Shown here in pieces: positions 37,266-46,229 of a stretch of 64,000 nucleotides of DNA (position 1 is its first letter; the number at the start of each line of letters is the position of its first letter). The position numbers and the translations under genes are program-made. A model generated the notes under the pieces. That model worked only from the letters and a program-made list of their open reading frames with translations. It had not been told where the DNA came from and made no database searches. Source of the DNA: Leptolyngbyaceae cyanobacterium. Lineage in GTDB: Bacteria > Cyanobacteriota > Cyanobacteriia > Cyanobacteriales > Aerosakkonemataceae. The stretch is from assembly GCA_036703985.1 (NCBI GenBank), contig DATNQN010000071.1:186001-250000 (forward strand), written 5' to 3'.

Positions 37266-38165
37266 CTACCAAAGTAGATGATTGAGAAAATGACGGCCAA
37301 TTTTTAACCCATTTGGTTCTTGATAATTTTTTGGTAATAAATCCATTAAAGCTGCTTGCAATGTATCAAGTGCTGTTTGTACTTCCTGTGGTTTTGGTCG
37401 TTTTGATTGGGGAAAAATTAACGGTTTACCAAAACGCAAAGTCAATTGCTTTCTCAAATATAAATCTTGCGTGCCGATAATTGCCACTGGTACGATCGGC
37501 ACTCCCCCACGTAAGGCATAAATAACTGTACCTCGCTTGAAGGGAAGGCGTAATTCACCTTCTCGATTTCCCAATCTGCCTTCTGGAAAAATAACTATTC
37601 CATCACCAGCCGCTAATATATCTTGAATAATAGTATCTAATCTTCTCAATGCCTCAATTGAGTTCCCTGTTGGTACATTTTGCGCGATCGCATTTGCCAA
37701 TTCAGTCAAATCTGGTCGATCGCATTTGGCACCTTCCATCACCGCTACTTCTTCTTTCCACAAGCGATCGAGGGGGATCGTATCTTGACTCAAACGCAGC
37801 AACAGGCGTTTCCACCTCTTATTATATAGACTGCGGCTATCTCCCAAAATGTAGTAAAAAGGACGAGCAGGCACTTCCGCTAAAATCAGCAAAGGATCGA
37901 AGTGACTCAAATGATTAGGTGCGAGAATAGCAGGAAATTGCGGTATTCTTTCCGGATATTCGACTTTTACTTCAAAAAGTGCGTGAATAAAAGTCCTTAC
38001 GATCAAACGACGTAGTTCGCCGTTAACTTTGCGATCGATCTCATGGCGTGCAATCTTTCCCGCATTTTCTAAGGCTTCCCTTTTGGTCAACTGTAAAGGG
38101 ATCGATCGCGCGGCAGCAAGTCCCTCTGTTGCTCTTTTGATAGTAGCAAGAGTCAGAGGCGGCAA
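37266..38165 (-). CDS. 1-acyl-sn-glycerol-3-phosphate acyltransferase (PlsC-like)
   Basis: The 299-residue protein has the HX4D motif NHLSHFD (His85, Asp90) near residue 84 and the glycerol-phosphate pocket FPEGRLGNREGEL near 194-206, with RRGTVIYALRGGVPIVPVAI. These are the motifs of PlsC-like lysophosphatidic acid acyltransferases in membrane lipid synthesis. The first 60 residues are basic and amphipathic. A cyanobacterial paralogue role in a different lipid or sulfolipid cannot be excluded. It is a single gene between the Rpn-like protein and the amidase. Confidence 0.85.
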   Translation of the reverse strand: MPPLTLATIKRATEGLAAARSIPLQLTKREALENAGKIARHEIDRKVNGELRRLIVRTFIHALFEVKVEYPERIPQFPAILAPNHLSHFDPLLILAEVPARPFYYILGDSRSLYNKRWKRLLLRLSQDTIPLDRLWKEEVAVMEGAKCDRPDLTELANAIAQNVPTGNSIEALRRLDTIIQDILAAGDGIVIFPEGRLGNREGELRLPFKRGTVIYALRGGVPIVPVAIIGTQDLYLRKQLTLRFGKPLIFPQSKRPKPQEVQTALDTLQAALMDLLPKNYQEPNGLKIGRHFLNHLLW

Positions 38166-38226
38166 TATGATATTTTCCTTATCCTCTTTTTTTATAGAAA
38201 ATCTCTCCTCTGTTAACTCCTAACAA

Positions 38227-39234
38227 TTACTCCTGTGTCGCAGGCTGATAAATTCGACGCAATTCTTCTACAGTATTCACAGTTCTCAGCGCTGTCTGAA
38301 TTGCTCTTAACTGTTCCACATCTTCTAGAAGAGAAATTTCTGGTAACAAGCTTAATCCCTCGTTACCAAATTTTAACTCTAACCCCAGTTCAATGCTTTC
38401 TAGCAATATTTGTTTAAATTGCTGTCGGCTTTGCTGCCTCTCTTGCTCAATTCCTTGTTGAATACCCTGCTCAATTCCCTTTTGAATTCCAATTCGCTCA
38501 ACACTCGTAATGTATGGCATACGTCTTTCCTCTTCTAACTGAATTACTTCTTGCCAAAACTCTTGTTCTAATATTTGCGGTAGGCTCATTATCCAGTCTA
38601 CAAACTGGAACAAATTGATAATATCTTCCCGTTCGTAACCTTGTTCGTACAACCTTCTAGTTAAAGTCAGTTTCCACTCTTTACGCTGATTTCTATTATC
38701 GCGGGTTTCAAGAGCTTTCAAGTGAGCCATTACTACTATAGCAAAGGGGTTGCGGCTCTCTTCTAACACCGTCCACTGTTGTTGGTAGTCGAGTAACTTC
38801 ACTACCGGAAATGTGAATCCGATTTCGCATCCAAATAATTGATAGCCAAATCGATTAGGTCGCCAGTTTCGGCGTTCGTCACCTAACAAGGCTAGAGATG
38901 CGACAGACCGTTTGTAGCGATCGTAGATCCGATAATGATAAGTAAACATCCTTTCGGCAAAGTCGGATTCTTCTTGACTTTGCACTTCTACATGAAGCAA
39001 GACCCAAGCTTCCTCACCATTCCTAAGATAAATCTTTACCAGTTTATCGACTAATCTCCGTCCTAATTCGGCATCCCGCACCACTTGTTGCAGTTCCTTA
39101 TCCAGAAATTCAGGAGGGATCGCCCAATCTATTTCTTGATGAGCTTGTGGGAAAAAGAATAATATAAATTCTTCAAAATAGATTTGCAGGATATCTTTCC
39201 AAGGGGTATCGAATTCAGTCTGGGGATTATTCAT
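38227..39234 (-). CDS. Rpn-family PD-(D/E)XK nuclease-like protein
   Basis: The 335-residue protein opens with PWKDILQIYFEEFILFFFPQAHQEIDW and has the nuclease motif region DKLVKIYLRNGEEAWVLLHVEVQSQEESDFAERMF, where the acid and HVEVQ are the PD-(D/E)XK-type core. Such proteins are widespread in cyanobacteria and often annotated as transposase-like or as Rpn recombination-promoting nucleases. The C-terminus has a Gln/Arg-rich repeat (IEQGIQQGIEQERQQSRQQ) near residue 250, then a helical end. It is a solitary gene with no terminal inverted repeats around it, so a transposon role is not shown. Molecular function is unproven. Confidence 0.8.
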   Translation of the reverse strand: MNNPQTEFDTPWKDILQIYFEEFILFFFPQAHQEIDWAIPPEFLDKELQQVVRDAELGRRLVDKLVKIYLRNGEEAWVLLHVEVQSQEESDFAERMFTYHYRIYDRYKRSVASLALLGDERRNWRPNRFGYQLFGCEIGFTFPVVKLLDYQQQWTVLEESRNPFAIVVMAHLKALETRDNRNQRKEWKLTLTRRLYEQGYEREDIINLFQFVDWIMSLPQILEQEFWQEVIQLEEERRMPYITSVERIGIQKGIEQGIQQGIEQERQQSRQQFKQILLESIELGLELKFGNEGLSLLPEISLLEDVEQLRAIQTALRTVNTVEELRRIYQPATQE

Positions 39235-39452
39235 TTAGGAAAATGGTATAGAGAAGTTAGTTTATTAAGGGTATAGCTATTATCAAAAAGCGAAAATTTT
39301 CTCTAATTACCTAACATTAAGTTCCCAATACTTGATGCTAGATCGCTATTAATATCAGGTAGTATAAAGGGTTAGTGAGATGATTTTTTTCCTCATTCCC
39401 ACTACCCATTACCTACTACCAACCTAAACGATATAACTAACTACTTACGAGA

Positions 39453-40286
39453 TTACACCTTAGAGCGATCGGTCAAAATCTCGTAACCAGTTTCCGTTAC
39501 CAATACCGTATGCTCGAACTGGGCAGATAAAGAATTATCCACTGTTACAGCCGTCCAGCGATCTGATAAGATGCGGGTACGTTTAGAACCAGCATTTAAA
39601 ATCGGTTCGATCGCTAAAGTCATCCCCGCCCGTAACTTCACATTTGGCATTTCGCGAGTGCGGAAATTGAACACCGAAGGTTCTTCGTGTAAATTACGAC
39701 CAACACCGTGTCCGGTAAAATCTTCTACGATACAAAAACCGTTTGCCTCTACATGATCTTGAATCGCACCTGCCAAATCCATTAAGTAATTTCCGGCTTT
39801 AACTTGTTCGATCCCTTTATATAATGCTTCTTCTGCCACCCGCACTAACTTAGCAGCTTCCGGCGTTACCTCACCCACTGCGATCGTAATGCAGGAGTCG
39901 CCGTGAAAACCTTGATAGTAAGCCCCGGTATCAACTTTAACAATATCTCCAGCGCGAATTACTTTCTTTGGATTAGGAATGCCGTGTACTACTTCATTAT
40001 TAACGCTGGCGCAGATAGAGGCGGGAAATCCGTGGTATCCTTTAAAACTAGGAGTAGCGCCCATTTCCCGGATGCGTTTTTCTGCATGGGCATCCAAATC
40101 AGCGGTTGTCATTCCCGGCTGTATAGTTTGGGAAATTTCCTTTAGCACTGTCGCGACAATTTTTGCCGCATCTCGCATAATTTCGATTTCTCTTGAAGAT
40201 TTAATTTCAATGCCTCTACGTTTTCTAGGGCTGGCATCTGAATTAGCTGAAACATTTTGGGAAAGCAAATTGCCGAGAATATTCAT
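39453..40286 (-). CDS. map: Methionine aminopeptidase, type I
   Basis: The 277-residue enzyme removes initiator methionine from new proteins. The five metal ligands are visible: [17 protein letters not shown] (two Asp), [12 protein letters not shown] (His), AIEPIL (Glu) and FEHTVLV (Glu). The catalytic domain begins near residue 26 ([16 protein letters not shown]), so there is a short N-terminal extension [23 protein letters not shown] of unclear role, longer than in the E. coli enzyme. Whether it matters for location or regulation is open. Single gene; the upstream gap (40287-40572) contains inverted heptamer repeats. Confidence 0.95.
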   Translation of the reverse strand: MNILGNLLSQNVSANSDASPRKRRGIEIKSSREIEIMRDAAKIVATVLKEISQTIQPGMTTADLDAHAEKRIREMGATPSFKGYHGFPASICASVNNEVVHGIPNPKKVIRAGDIVKVDTGAYYQGFHGDSCITIAVGEVTPEAAKLVRVAEEALYKGIEQVKAGNYLMDLAGAIQDHVEANGFCIVEDFTGHGVGRNLHEEPSVFNFRTREMPNVKLRAGMTLAIEPILNAGSKRTRILSDRWTAVTVDNSLSAQFEHTVLVTETGYEILTDRSKV

Positions 40287-40335
40287 GGAGATCGTGATAA
40301 GTAGGGTGAAATATCAGAAAGACTCTTTAACTGGT

Positions 40336-40438
40336 GTCATCAGTCATTTGTCATCAGTCATTTGTTATTTGTCATTTGTTATTTCCCGTTCACCAATAAC
40401 CGATGACCGATGACTGATGACGAATGACCAATAACCAA
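40336..40438. repeat. Inverted short tandem repeats between map and cupredoxin genes
   Basis: CAGTCATTTGTCATCAGTC units, followed by ACCGATGACCGATGACTGATG units in opposite orientation, form a long imperfect palindrome with several mismatches. It is the same heptamer family as 26948-27043 and 45550-45719. Confidence 0.65.
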
Positions 40439-40572
40439 TCAAACTAAAATGGGCGATCGAGCAGTCAGAGCAAGATAATTAAAGACTGACAGGAATTAAT
40501 TCCGCCAGACTTGGAAAGCGATATGCGATCGCCTGCGTTAGTTTATATGATTTAACTTAACTGATATTTAGG

Positions 40573-41037
40573 CTAATTAGCAGAAACCGCAATCTGTCCG
40601 ATCATACCTGCTTCTGTATGTCCTGCGATCGGACAACGCAGGCTGTAAGTTCCTGGTTTAAGGGCTACAAATGTCCACTCTGCTTTCCCACCAGGTAAAA
40701 TTTCTACTTCATGAACCGCCCCTTTCACCTCAATCTTGTCATCCTTCACAGCTTGCGTCCAAATCGCATCGGCAAAATCTTTAGCGGTAAAATAGTGCTT
40801 TTGGGGGCTTGGATTCGTAATTACCAGCTTATAGCGTTTATCAGCCATAAATTGTAGATTACTGGGAAAAAACTTTAATTCGTTCTCAGCATTTCCCAAA
40901 CTCACCTGCACTTCTGTTACTGGTTCCTTCACTAGAGATGCGGCAGCTGGGGAAGGAAACATTAAGCCAACGCAGAGTATCACCCCCAGCACTATCCGCA
41001 AACTCTTTCGCCAGCTATATAGCCAAAATTTATTCAT
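40573..41037 (-). CDS. Cupredoxin-domain protein, exported
   Basis: The 154-residue protein begins with a basic tail and hydrophobic helix (RIVLGVILCVGLMF) ending SPAAAS, a signal peptide. The mature part folds as a type 1 copper domain: His81, Cys135, His140 and Met145 in KHYF and CPIAGHTEAGM are the expected ligands. The order His...Cys-x4-His-x4-Met matches a blue copper site, as in plastocyanin- or azurin-like proteins. It differs from plastocyanin in its long pre-domain stretch and unusual motifs such as YFTAKDF. It lies downstream of a TauE/SafE-like protein on the same strand, 110 bp apart, suggesting a shared copper function. Confidence 0.8.
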   Translation of the reverse strand: MNKFWLYSWRKSLRIVLGVILCVGLMFPSPAAASLVKEPVTEVQVSLGNAENELKFFPSNLQFMADKRYKLVITNPSPQKHYFTAKDFADAIWTQAVKDDKIEVKGAVHEVEILPGGKAEWTFVALKPGTYSLRCPIAGHTEAGMIGQIAVSAN

Positions 41038-41147
41038 TTTTGCACTCTCTTATTCTCTTTCTCACCCAATCATCATCTCTTTTACCAATTCGGTTTAACG
41101 GTGTCGTTAATCTTTCTCCCTGTACCCTGCCCCCTGCCTCTTCTTCC

Positions 41148-41876
41148 TCAATGATGCTGATGATGGTGGGGAGTTGATGGCATCTCGGAAGAACCTGGCA
41201 AACTAGTAGGATGCAGCCTAGACAAAATTGCACTTTGGGGGGGTGGTGGTAACCAGCCTAATATATGCACTCCCATCCACAGGGTAAGGGAACCGAGTAC
41301 AACCATTGCCATTGCTGCATAGCGTTCCAATTTGGGCAATTTCAGCCGTTGCACTAGCATACCAAAGCCCACCATTGCTGGCATAGTGCCGAGTCCGAAC
41401 ACAAACATTCCCCAAGTGGCGAGGGGAATTGGTTGGGTAATGGCTAAACTAAGCGCCATTGCAATCAAACCACAGGGAATAAATCCCAGCAGCACTCCTA
41501 ATGGATAAGTGCGATACCAGGCGTTACTGGCATATAAACGTCCGATACTCTTTCGATACCACTGATACTGCTGTATGGAAGGCAATTTCCTGGGTAATAC
41601 TCTGAGTTGCCCTAAAGCTAAGTAAATCATTACAACGCCAGCCAGGATCAGCAAAGTTGCCCTGAGTCCCAACAAATTTTGCAGGATTTGACCAAAACTG
41701 CTCGCTAAAAATCCTAACATTGCGTAGGTGGTAGAACGACCTAAACCGTAAAGGACATGGGAATACCAATCGTTTTTGCTTGGCGAACTGTAACCCATCA
41801 CGAATGGGCCACACATCCCTACGCAATGTCCGCTACCAATAAAACCAAGGGCTAAAAACAGATACAGACTTAGCAT
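41148..41876 (-). CDS. TauE/SafE-like (UreH/DsbD-type) membrane protein with His-rich tail
   Basis: The 242-residue polytopic protein has the glycine-cysteine motif GHCVGMCGPFVMG (about 16-28) in its first helix pair and a second half LGVLLGFIPCGLIAM. These belong to the cytochrome-biogenesis/sulfite exporter-like membrane family (DsbD_2/UreH TM). The last 30 residues are Pro/Ser-rich and end HHHQHH, a likely metal-binding tail. The pairing with a cupredoxin gene suggests copper or nickel handling, but the transported species is not shown by the sequence. Repeats separate it from the M16 protease gene. Confidence 0.8.
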   Translation of the reverse strand: MLSLYLFLALGFIGSGHCVGMCGPFVMGYSSPSKNDWYSHVLYGLGRSTTYAMLGFLASSFGQILQNLLGLRATLLILAGVVMIYLALGQLRVLPRKLPSIQQYQWYRKSIGRLYASNAWYRTYPLGVLLGFIPCGLIAMALSLAITQPIPLATWGMFVFGLGTMPAMVGFGMLVQRLKLPKLERYAAMAMVVLGSLTLWMGVHILGWLPPPPQSAILSRLHPTSLPGSSEMPSTPHHHQHH

Positions 41877-42011
41877 TATATTGCGGTTTGTGATTGGTCA
41901 TTGGTCATTGGTCATTTGCGATCGCACACCAATGACTATCGAAAATTTGTTGCATTGTACCGCATTGGAAAGGATGAAGGCTGAAGGATGAAGGATGAAG
42001 TCTGAAGATTT

Positions 42012-42045
42012 AATTTTGAATTTTGAATTTTGAATTTTGAATTTT
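42012..42045. repeat. Tandem heptamer AATTTTG repeat
   Basis: Four to five copies of AATTTTG in a row just beyond the stop of the M16 protease, in the gap before the TauE-like gene. Nearby GAAGGATGAAGG units (about 41975-42000) and GTCATTGGTCATT units (about 41895-41925) are the same class of short sequence repeats. Confidence 0.7.
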
Positions 42046-42064
42046 CCCCATCCCCCCATCCTCT

Positions 42065-44911
42065 TCACCGGGAGGCAGCGGATATAGATGGCCCAGCAAC
42101 GACCACTACTAGATTTTTGGGATGAAGCAATTCTTTTGCTACCTGGTTTACTTGTTCTTGGGTAACTGCTTGGATTTTAGTGACGAAATTGCGAAGTTCG
42201 GCTGCGCTTAATCCGTAAACTTCGTTCATTAAAATTTCCGAAGTCAGATAGTCCGGGTCTGCTAGTTGCACGGTATAACTGCTGATCAGGGAACGTTTGG
42301 CTGTTTCTACTTCACTAGTGCTAACACCCCGATCGCGAACTTGTTGCAGCAGTGCTACGGTACTAGAAATTGCTTTGGTAGTATCTGCCGGTGAAGTTTG
42401 CATATTAACTACAAACATACCGGGTTCTTCCCCTGCTTGGAAGTAGCTGTAAATCCCATAGGTAAGACCTTGGCGATCGCGAATTTCTGCGCCTAACCTA
42501 CTAGCAAAGGCATCTCCACCGACGATCTGATTTAATACCATTGCCGCATAGTAACGGGGGTCTTGGCGATCGATCGCCCGATAACCCATATAGGTAATTG
42601 CTTGTGCTTTACCCGGTATAACTGGATTCAAGCTAACGGTTTTTTCCGGCAAAGGTACGGCGGGAAAATTGAGTGTAGGTGGTTTACCAGTAGTTTTCCA
42701 ATTGCCGAATTCTCGTTCTAATAGCGATCGCACTTGTTGCGGTTCAAAATCTCCCACCAAAGTCAGCACGGTAGTATCGGGACGATAATGCTGTTGGTAA
42801 AACGCCATCACGTCTGCATCCGCGATATTTTTCAGACTTTGGGAAGATGGATAAGCGTGGAAAGGATGTTGGCTGGGATAAACAGTTTGTTGCAAAGTAC
42901 GATATGCCAAATAGGAAGGAGTATCTAATCCTTCCTGCAATTCTGTGAGCGATCGCTGACGGCTTAATTCTAATTGGTCTTCGGGAAAGCTGGCATTTTG
43001 TAAGACATCGCTGAGAGTATCAACTAAAATCGGCAGGTCTTTCGATAAACTATACCCACCGATCGTTACTCCTTCTCTGGCAGCGGAAAAACTGATACTA
43101 GCTCCCCGATCTTCCAAGGTCTTCGCTAAAGTGAGAGCATCCTTGGTTTTCGTGCCATTCATCAAATTATCCGCCGTCATCGAAGCAATACCAGCTTTTT
43201 GCTCTGGGTCGAATTCGCTACCAGCCTGTACGTAACCGCTAAGGGTAACGGTGGGAGTGCTACCATCAGCGAACAGCAGTACTTTTAACCCATTGGGCAG
43301 GGTAAATGATTCTGGTAAAGATTGGGCGATCGACGTATTCGACGAGCTAGACTCGGGCAAGTACTTAGCCACTTCTGCTGGGTCTACTGGTGGCCCTAAG
43401 TTAAAGTTTTCGCTAGTTTGATTGCTATTACCGGTGGTAGCGCCATTTTCAGCGGTTACCTGAGTGGGTTCAAAGTAACCGACAACGCGATCGGATGGTT
43501 TAAGATATTGGTTGGCGACTCTTTGTACGTCAGCGGCGCTAACTTGTTCGATCGCTTTGAGCAAGCGGTCTGTAAAGGTATAATCACCCGTGCTGAGCAG
43601 ATCGTCGGCTAATTGCATGGCTTGGGAGGTAATATTGCGATTAGCCAAAATAGTGGAAGCTTTAAATTGTTCTTTAGCGCGATTCAGTTCTTCCTGGGTG
43701 ACGCCTTTAGTTTGTAATTGAGAAATGGTTTCTTGCAGAACGCGATCGATTTCTGCCAGTGGTCGATCGGATGCAGCGGTAGCAGATAAGTCGTACCAAC
43801 CCGCACCGATTAAGTTAGCTGCATAACCGCTCGCATCGCTAGCCAAACCCGATTCCACCAAAGCTTGATAAATGCGAGAACTGCGCCCCCCCGTTAAAAT
43901 GTAATCCATCACTTTAATGGCTGGGACATCTGGGTGAGCGATCGTCGGTAACGGATATACTACTTGCAATAAAGGAGCGCTACCCGGTTGACGAAGTACG
44001 ATCGGAGCAGAGGATGAGCCGGTGACAGGGCGAGGGGGTGCGGGGGTGATATTTCTCCCATTTTCAACTTCTTGCGCTCTATTGGGTACTTTTTCAAAGA
44101 TTTCTCTCACCATCTTCAAAGTCGGTTCGGTTTGGAAATCACCGACAATGACTAAGATGGCGTTGTTGGGACTGTAATATTTTCCGTAGTAACGCTGTAC
44201 CGCTTCGACGGTAAATTTTTCTACATCGGCTTTCGTGCCACCAACGGTTAAACCATAAGGCGAGTTAGGATACAAGGTTCGCATCACTGCTCGGTCTAAT
44301 CGGTAAGAAGGTAAATTTTCGTAACCTTCCAACTCGGAAATCACTACCCGCTTTTCACTGGCAAGTTGTTCTGCGTTGATTAGGGCGTTTTCCATCCGGT
44401 CAGCTTCTAGCACCAGCATCGATCGCAGTTTATCCCGCTCTACAGTGCCGAAGTAAGCGGTTTGGTCGTAGCTGGTGAAAGCGTTAGATTCGCTACCCAA
44501 AGCACTGAAAAGACGACCGAATTGGATCGGGCGATCGTTAGTGCCTTTGAACATCATGTGTTCTAGCTGGTGAGCAATTCCGTTTAATTCCCGTTCTTCG
44601 TTGCGCGAACCGATTTTATACCATACTTGCACCGTGACTACGGGAGCGGTACGTACTTCTTTGGTTAAAACCGTCAGTCCGTTTTCCAGTACGGTTTTGC
44701 GGACATCTTTGGTCAGGGAGGTTGTTACATCTGCTACTAATGCAGATGCTTGTAAAGCCGTATTCTCTTGCGTAACTGAAGGAACTGTTGCTTTAGCCGC
44801 AACCGATCCGTTGTCGTTGCTGCCCGGTGCAAGTAATATGACGGCACTTAGGCAAAGGCTAAATAATAATGAGGGAATGGGATAGCGACGCCAAGATGTA
44901 AAAAAAGACAT
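42065..44911 (-). CDS. M16-family zinc protease, fused two-domain
   Basis: The 948-residue protein from ATG 44911 (MSFFTSWRRYP, then a hydrophobic segment SLLFSLCLSAVILLAP, likely a signal or anchor) has the inverted zinc motif HQLEH (His114, Glu117, His118) and downstream Glu in SELEGYENLPSYRL. The second half (about 500-940, beginning SFTLPNGLKVLLF) is an M16 repeat without the zinc motif, the usual fused architecture. It would degrade peptides or process precursors in the periplasm. The longer reading to 44983 translates a purine-rich repeat as FPSPFSLFPFPL and is rejected. Confidence 0.9.
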   Translation of the reverse strand: MSFFTSWRRYPIPSLLFSLCLSAVILLAPGSNDNGSVAAKATVPSVTQENTALQASALVADVTTSLTKDVRKTVLENGLTVLTKEVRTAPVVTVQVWYKIGSRNEERELNGIAHQLEHMMFKGTNDRPIQFGRLFSALGSESNAFTSYDQTAYFGTVERDKLRSMLVLEADRMENALINAEQLASEKRVVISELEGYENLPSYRLDRAVMRTLYPNSPYGLTVGGTKADVEKFTVEAVQRYYGKYYSPNNAILVIVGDFQTEPTLKMVREIFEKVPNRAQEVENGRNITPAPPRPVTGSSSAPIVLRQPGSAPLLQVVYPLPTIAHPDVPAIKVMDYILTGGRSSRIYQALVESGLASDASGYAANLIGAGWYDLSATAASDRPLAEIDRVLQETISQLQTKGVTQEELNRAKEQFKASTILANRNITSQAMQLADDLLSTGDYTFTDRLLKAIEQVSAADVQRVANQYLKPSDRVVGYFEPTQVTAENGATTGNSNQTSENFNLGPPVDPAEVAKYLPESSSSNTSIAQSLPESFTLPNGLKVLLFADGSTPTVTLSGYVQAGSEFDPEQKAGIASMTADNLMNGTKTKDALTLAKTLEDRGASISFSAAREGVTIGGYSLSKDLPILVDTLSDVLQNASFPEDQLELSRQRSLTELQEGLDTPSYLAYRTLQQTVYPSQHPFHAYPSSQSLKNIADADVMAFYQQHYRPDTTVLTLVGDFEPQQVRSLLEREFGNWKTTGKPPTLNFPAVPLPEKTVSLNPVIPGKAQAITYMGYRAIDRQDPRYYAAMVLNQIVGGDAFASRLGAEIRDRQGLTYGIYSYFQAGEEPGMFVVNMQTSPADTTKAISSTVALLQQVRDRGVSTSEVETAKRSLISSYTVQLADPDYLTSEILMNEVYGLSAAELRNFVTKIQAVTQEQVNQVAKELLHPKNLVVVVAGPSISAASR

Positions 44912-44971
44912 AGGGGAAAGGGAAAGGGGAAAGGGAAAAAGGGAAAAAGGGGAAGGGAAAAGGGAAAAAGG
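44912..44971. repeat. Purine-rich GGGAAA tract upstream of M16 protease
   Basis: Sixty bases of GGGGAAAGGGAAAAA-type sequence without C or T lie directly before the M16 start. Translation through it would give a Phe/Pro/Ser/Leu-only peptide. A similar GGGGAAAGAGGAAA tract follows the CobD-like gene at 63605-63625. Confidence 0.6.
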
Positions 44972-45115
44972 ATGATTACACAATGCTTTTTTCTCCCGTT
45001 TTTCTCTTCTTTATTGCTACAAATTATTTTCTACGGCACTCCTCGATTTGGAGTTCCCAAGCACCCTTGCTATTTTTAACAAGTTTTCAGTGAAGTGTTA
45101 CTATTTTAGGTTATC

Positions 45116-45550
45116 TCAAGCTAAAACTCGGATGAATTCCAGTGGTAAGCCATCGGTATCGGCAATAAATGCTACTTCGTATATGCGATCGCCGATCGCT
45201 TGTTGCATCGGTTCTAATAAAACTTTCAACGGTTGTAATTGGTTGGGATTAGCGCCAGACGCTTCGGCAAAGCTTTCTTTTAATGATGTCAGCCAATTGG
45301 GTAAATCAGTGGTAACGTCAGTGAGATCGAAAGATAAGTGATAATACCCAACGTAATGTTCGTCATGAAAAGCGTCGGGTGCGGGTTTTGGTTCGGGGAT
45401 TTGGATCAGTTCGATGCGCCCCCCTAAACCTTCCATCCAGCAAGCTAAGGTGTATCCCGTGGTGAAGCGTTCGCAAACTCGAAAGCCGAGAATTTCGTAA
45501 AATGCGATCGCTCGATGTATATCAGCAGTACGGATAGAAGCGTGGTGCAT
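45116..45550 (-). CDS. VOC/glyoxalase-like protein
   Basis: The 144-residue protein is a compact vicinal-oxygen-chelate fold: MHHASIRTADIHRAIAFYEILGFRV at the start, ELIQIPEPKPA in the middle, GYYHLSFDLTDV and AFIADTDGLPLEFIRVL at the end. The paired betaalphabeta modules with His and Glu (HHASI ... LEFIR) could bind a metal. The family covers glyoxalases, dioxygenases and resistance proteins; the substrate cannot be read from the sequence. Single gene upstream of the M16 protease, same strand. Confidence 0.85.
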   Translation of the reverse strand: MHHASIRTADIHRAIAFYEILGFRVCERFTTGYTLACWMEGLGGRIELIQIPEPKPAPDAFHDEHYVGYYHLSFDLTDVTTDLPNWLTSLKESFAEASGANPNQLQPLKVLLEPMQQAIGDRIYEVAFIADTDGLPLEFIRVLA

Positions 45551-45719
45551 AATTAGTCATCAGTCATTAGTCATCGGTCACTTGTCATTTGCGATCGGTC
45601 ATTTGTTTAGATGTTTAAGCCGCTATTAGGAATAACTAATTCAGCTTTCATTTCCCATCCCGGTTTTTATATGTATTTAACCAATGACCGATGACTAATG
45701 ACCGATGACTAATGACAAT
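45550..45719. repeat. Inverted repeat pair flanking a 70-base spacer
   Basis: TCATCAGTCATTAGTCATCGG from about 45557 and CCGATGACTAATGACCGATGACTAATGAC to about 45715 are reverse complements, with unrelated sequence in between. This is the same GTCAT/ATGAC heptamer family seen at 26948 and 40336. It lies between two minus-strand genes. Confidence 0.65.
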
Positions 45720-46229
45720 TTACTCGAACAAACGAAAATAAGGATATCGAACGGGTACGCCCGGTTCTTTTTCCAAGTCGAAATTAATTACTTCCCAGCA
45801 AGGTTCCTCTTGGGGATCGGGACTGAACTCCACGGGTAAGCCGTACAATCGCGGTTTAGCCGCATCTGACTGACCGCGCCAAGGAGTACTGCGTTCCAAG
45901 TAACCGCTAATTAAATCTTGATAGCGTTTAGCGATAATTACTCTGGTTGCCCGGTAACCCTGAGTATAAAGTCGATCTAGAGCTTCGTGGATTTCAAAAC
46001 GAATGCCGTCGGGATGAGTGTGTTGCCGATACCATTCACCATTCCACTGACGCCACTGCCGACCGGATTGTAAATGGATGAGTTCTGCTGTTTTGGGGTT
46101 AGCCTCAAAAGCACCGTGACGCGGACATAAGTAGGTGTCCGTCAGGGTCAGGGCCGGAATCGTTTGGCGACAGTGAGGGCATTGAATCTCCGGGCCAAAT
46201 ATTGGGTATTGAAAGCCTGGATCGATCAT
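45720..46229 (-). CDS. TIGR02652-type cyanobacterial protein with zinc-like motif
   Basis: The 169-residue protein has CPHC-x14-CPRH near its amino end (Cys17, Cys20, Cys35, His38), the motif pattern of the cyanobacteria-restricted TIGR02652 family. The rest, including WRQWNGEWYRQHTHPDG and CWEVINFDLEKEPGVPVRYPYF, has conserved aromatics. No signal peptide or membrane span is evident, so it is probably cytosolic and may bind zinc. Function is unknown. Single gene, divergent from the gamma-carbonic-anhydrase-like gene across 318 bp. Confidence 0.85.
   Translation of the reverse strand: MIDPGFQYPIFGPEIQCPHCRQTIPALTLTDTYLCPRHGAFEANPKTAELIHLQSGRQWRQWNGEWYRQHTHPDGIRFEIHEALDRLYTQGYRATRVIIAKRYQDLISGYLERSTPWRGQSDAAKPRLYGLPVEFSPDPQEEPCWEVINFDLEKEPGVPVRYPYFRLFE

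Noticed and set aside
38227-39234. Rpn-family protein as an active transposon
   Set aside because: No terminal inverted repeats or target duplication flank the gene; family members are often called transposases by name only.
26948-45719. Heptamer repeat blocks as CRISPR arrays
   Set aside because: Units are too short, vary in sequence and lack unique equal-length spacers.
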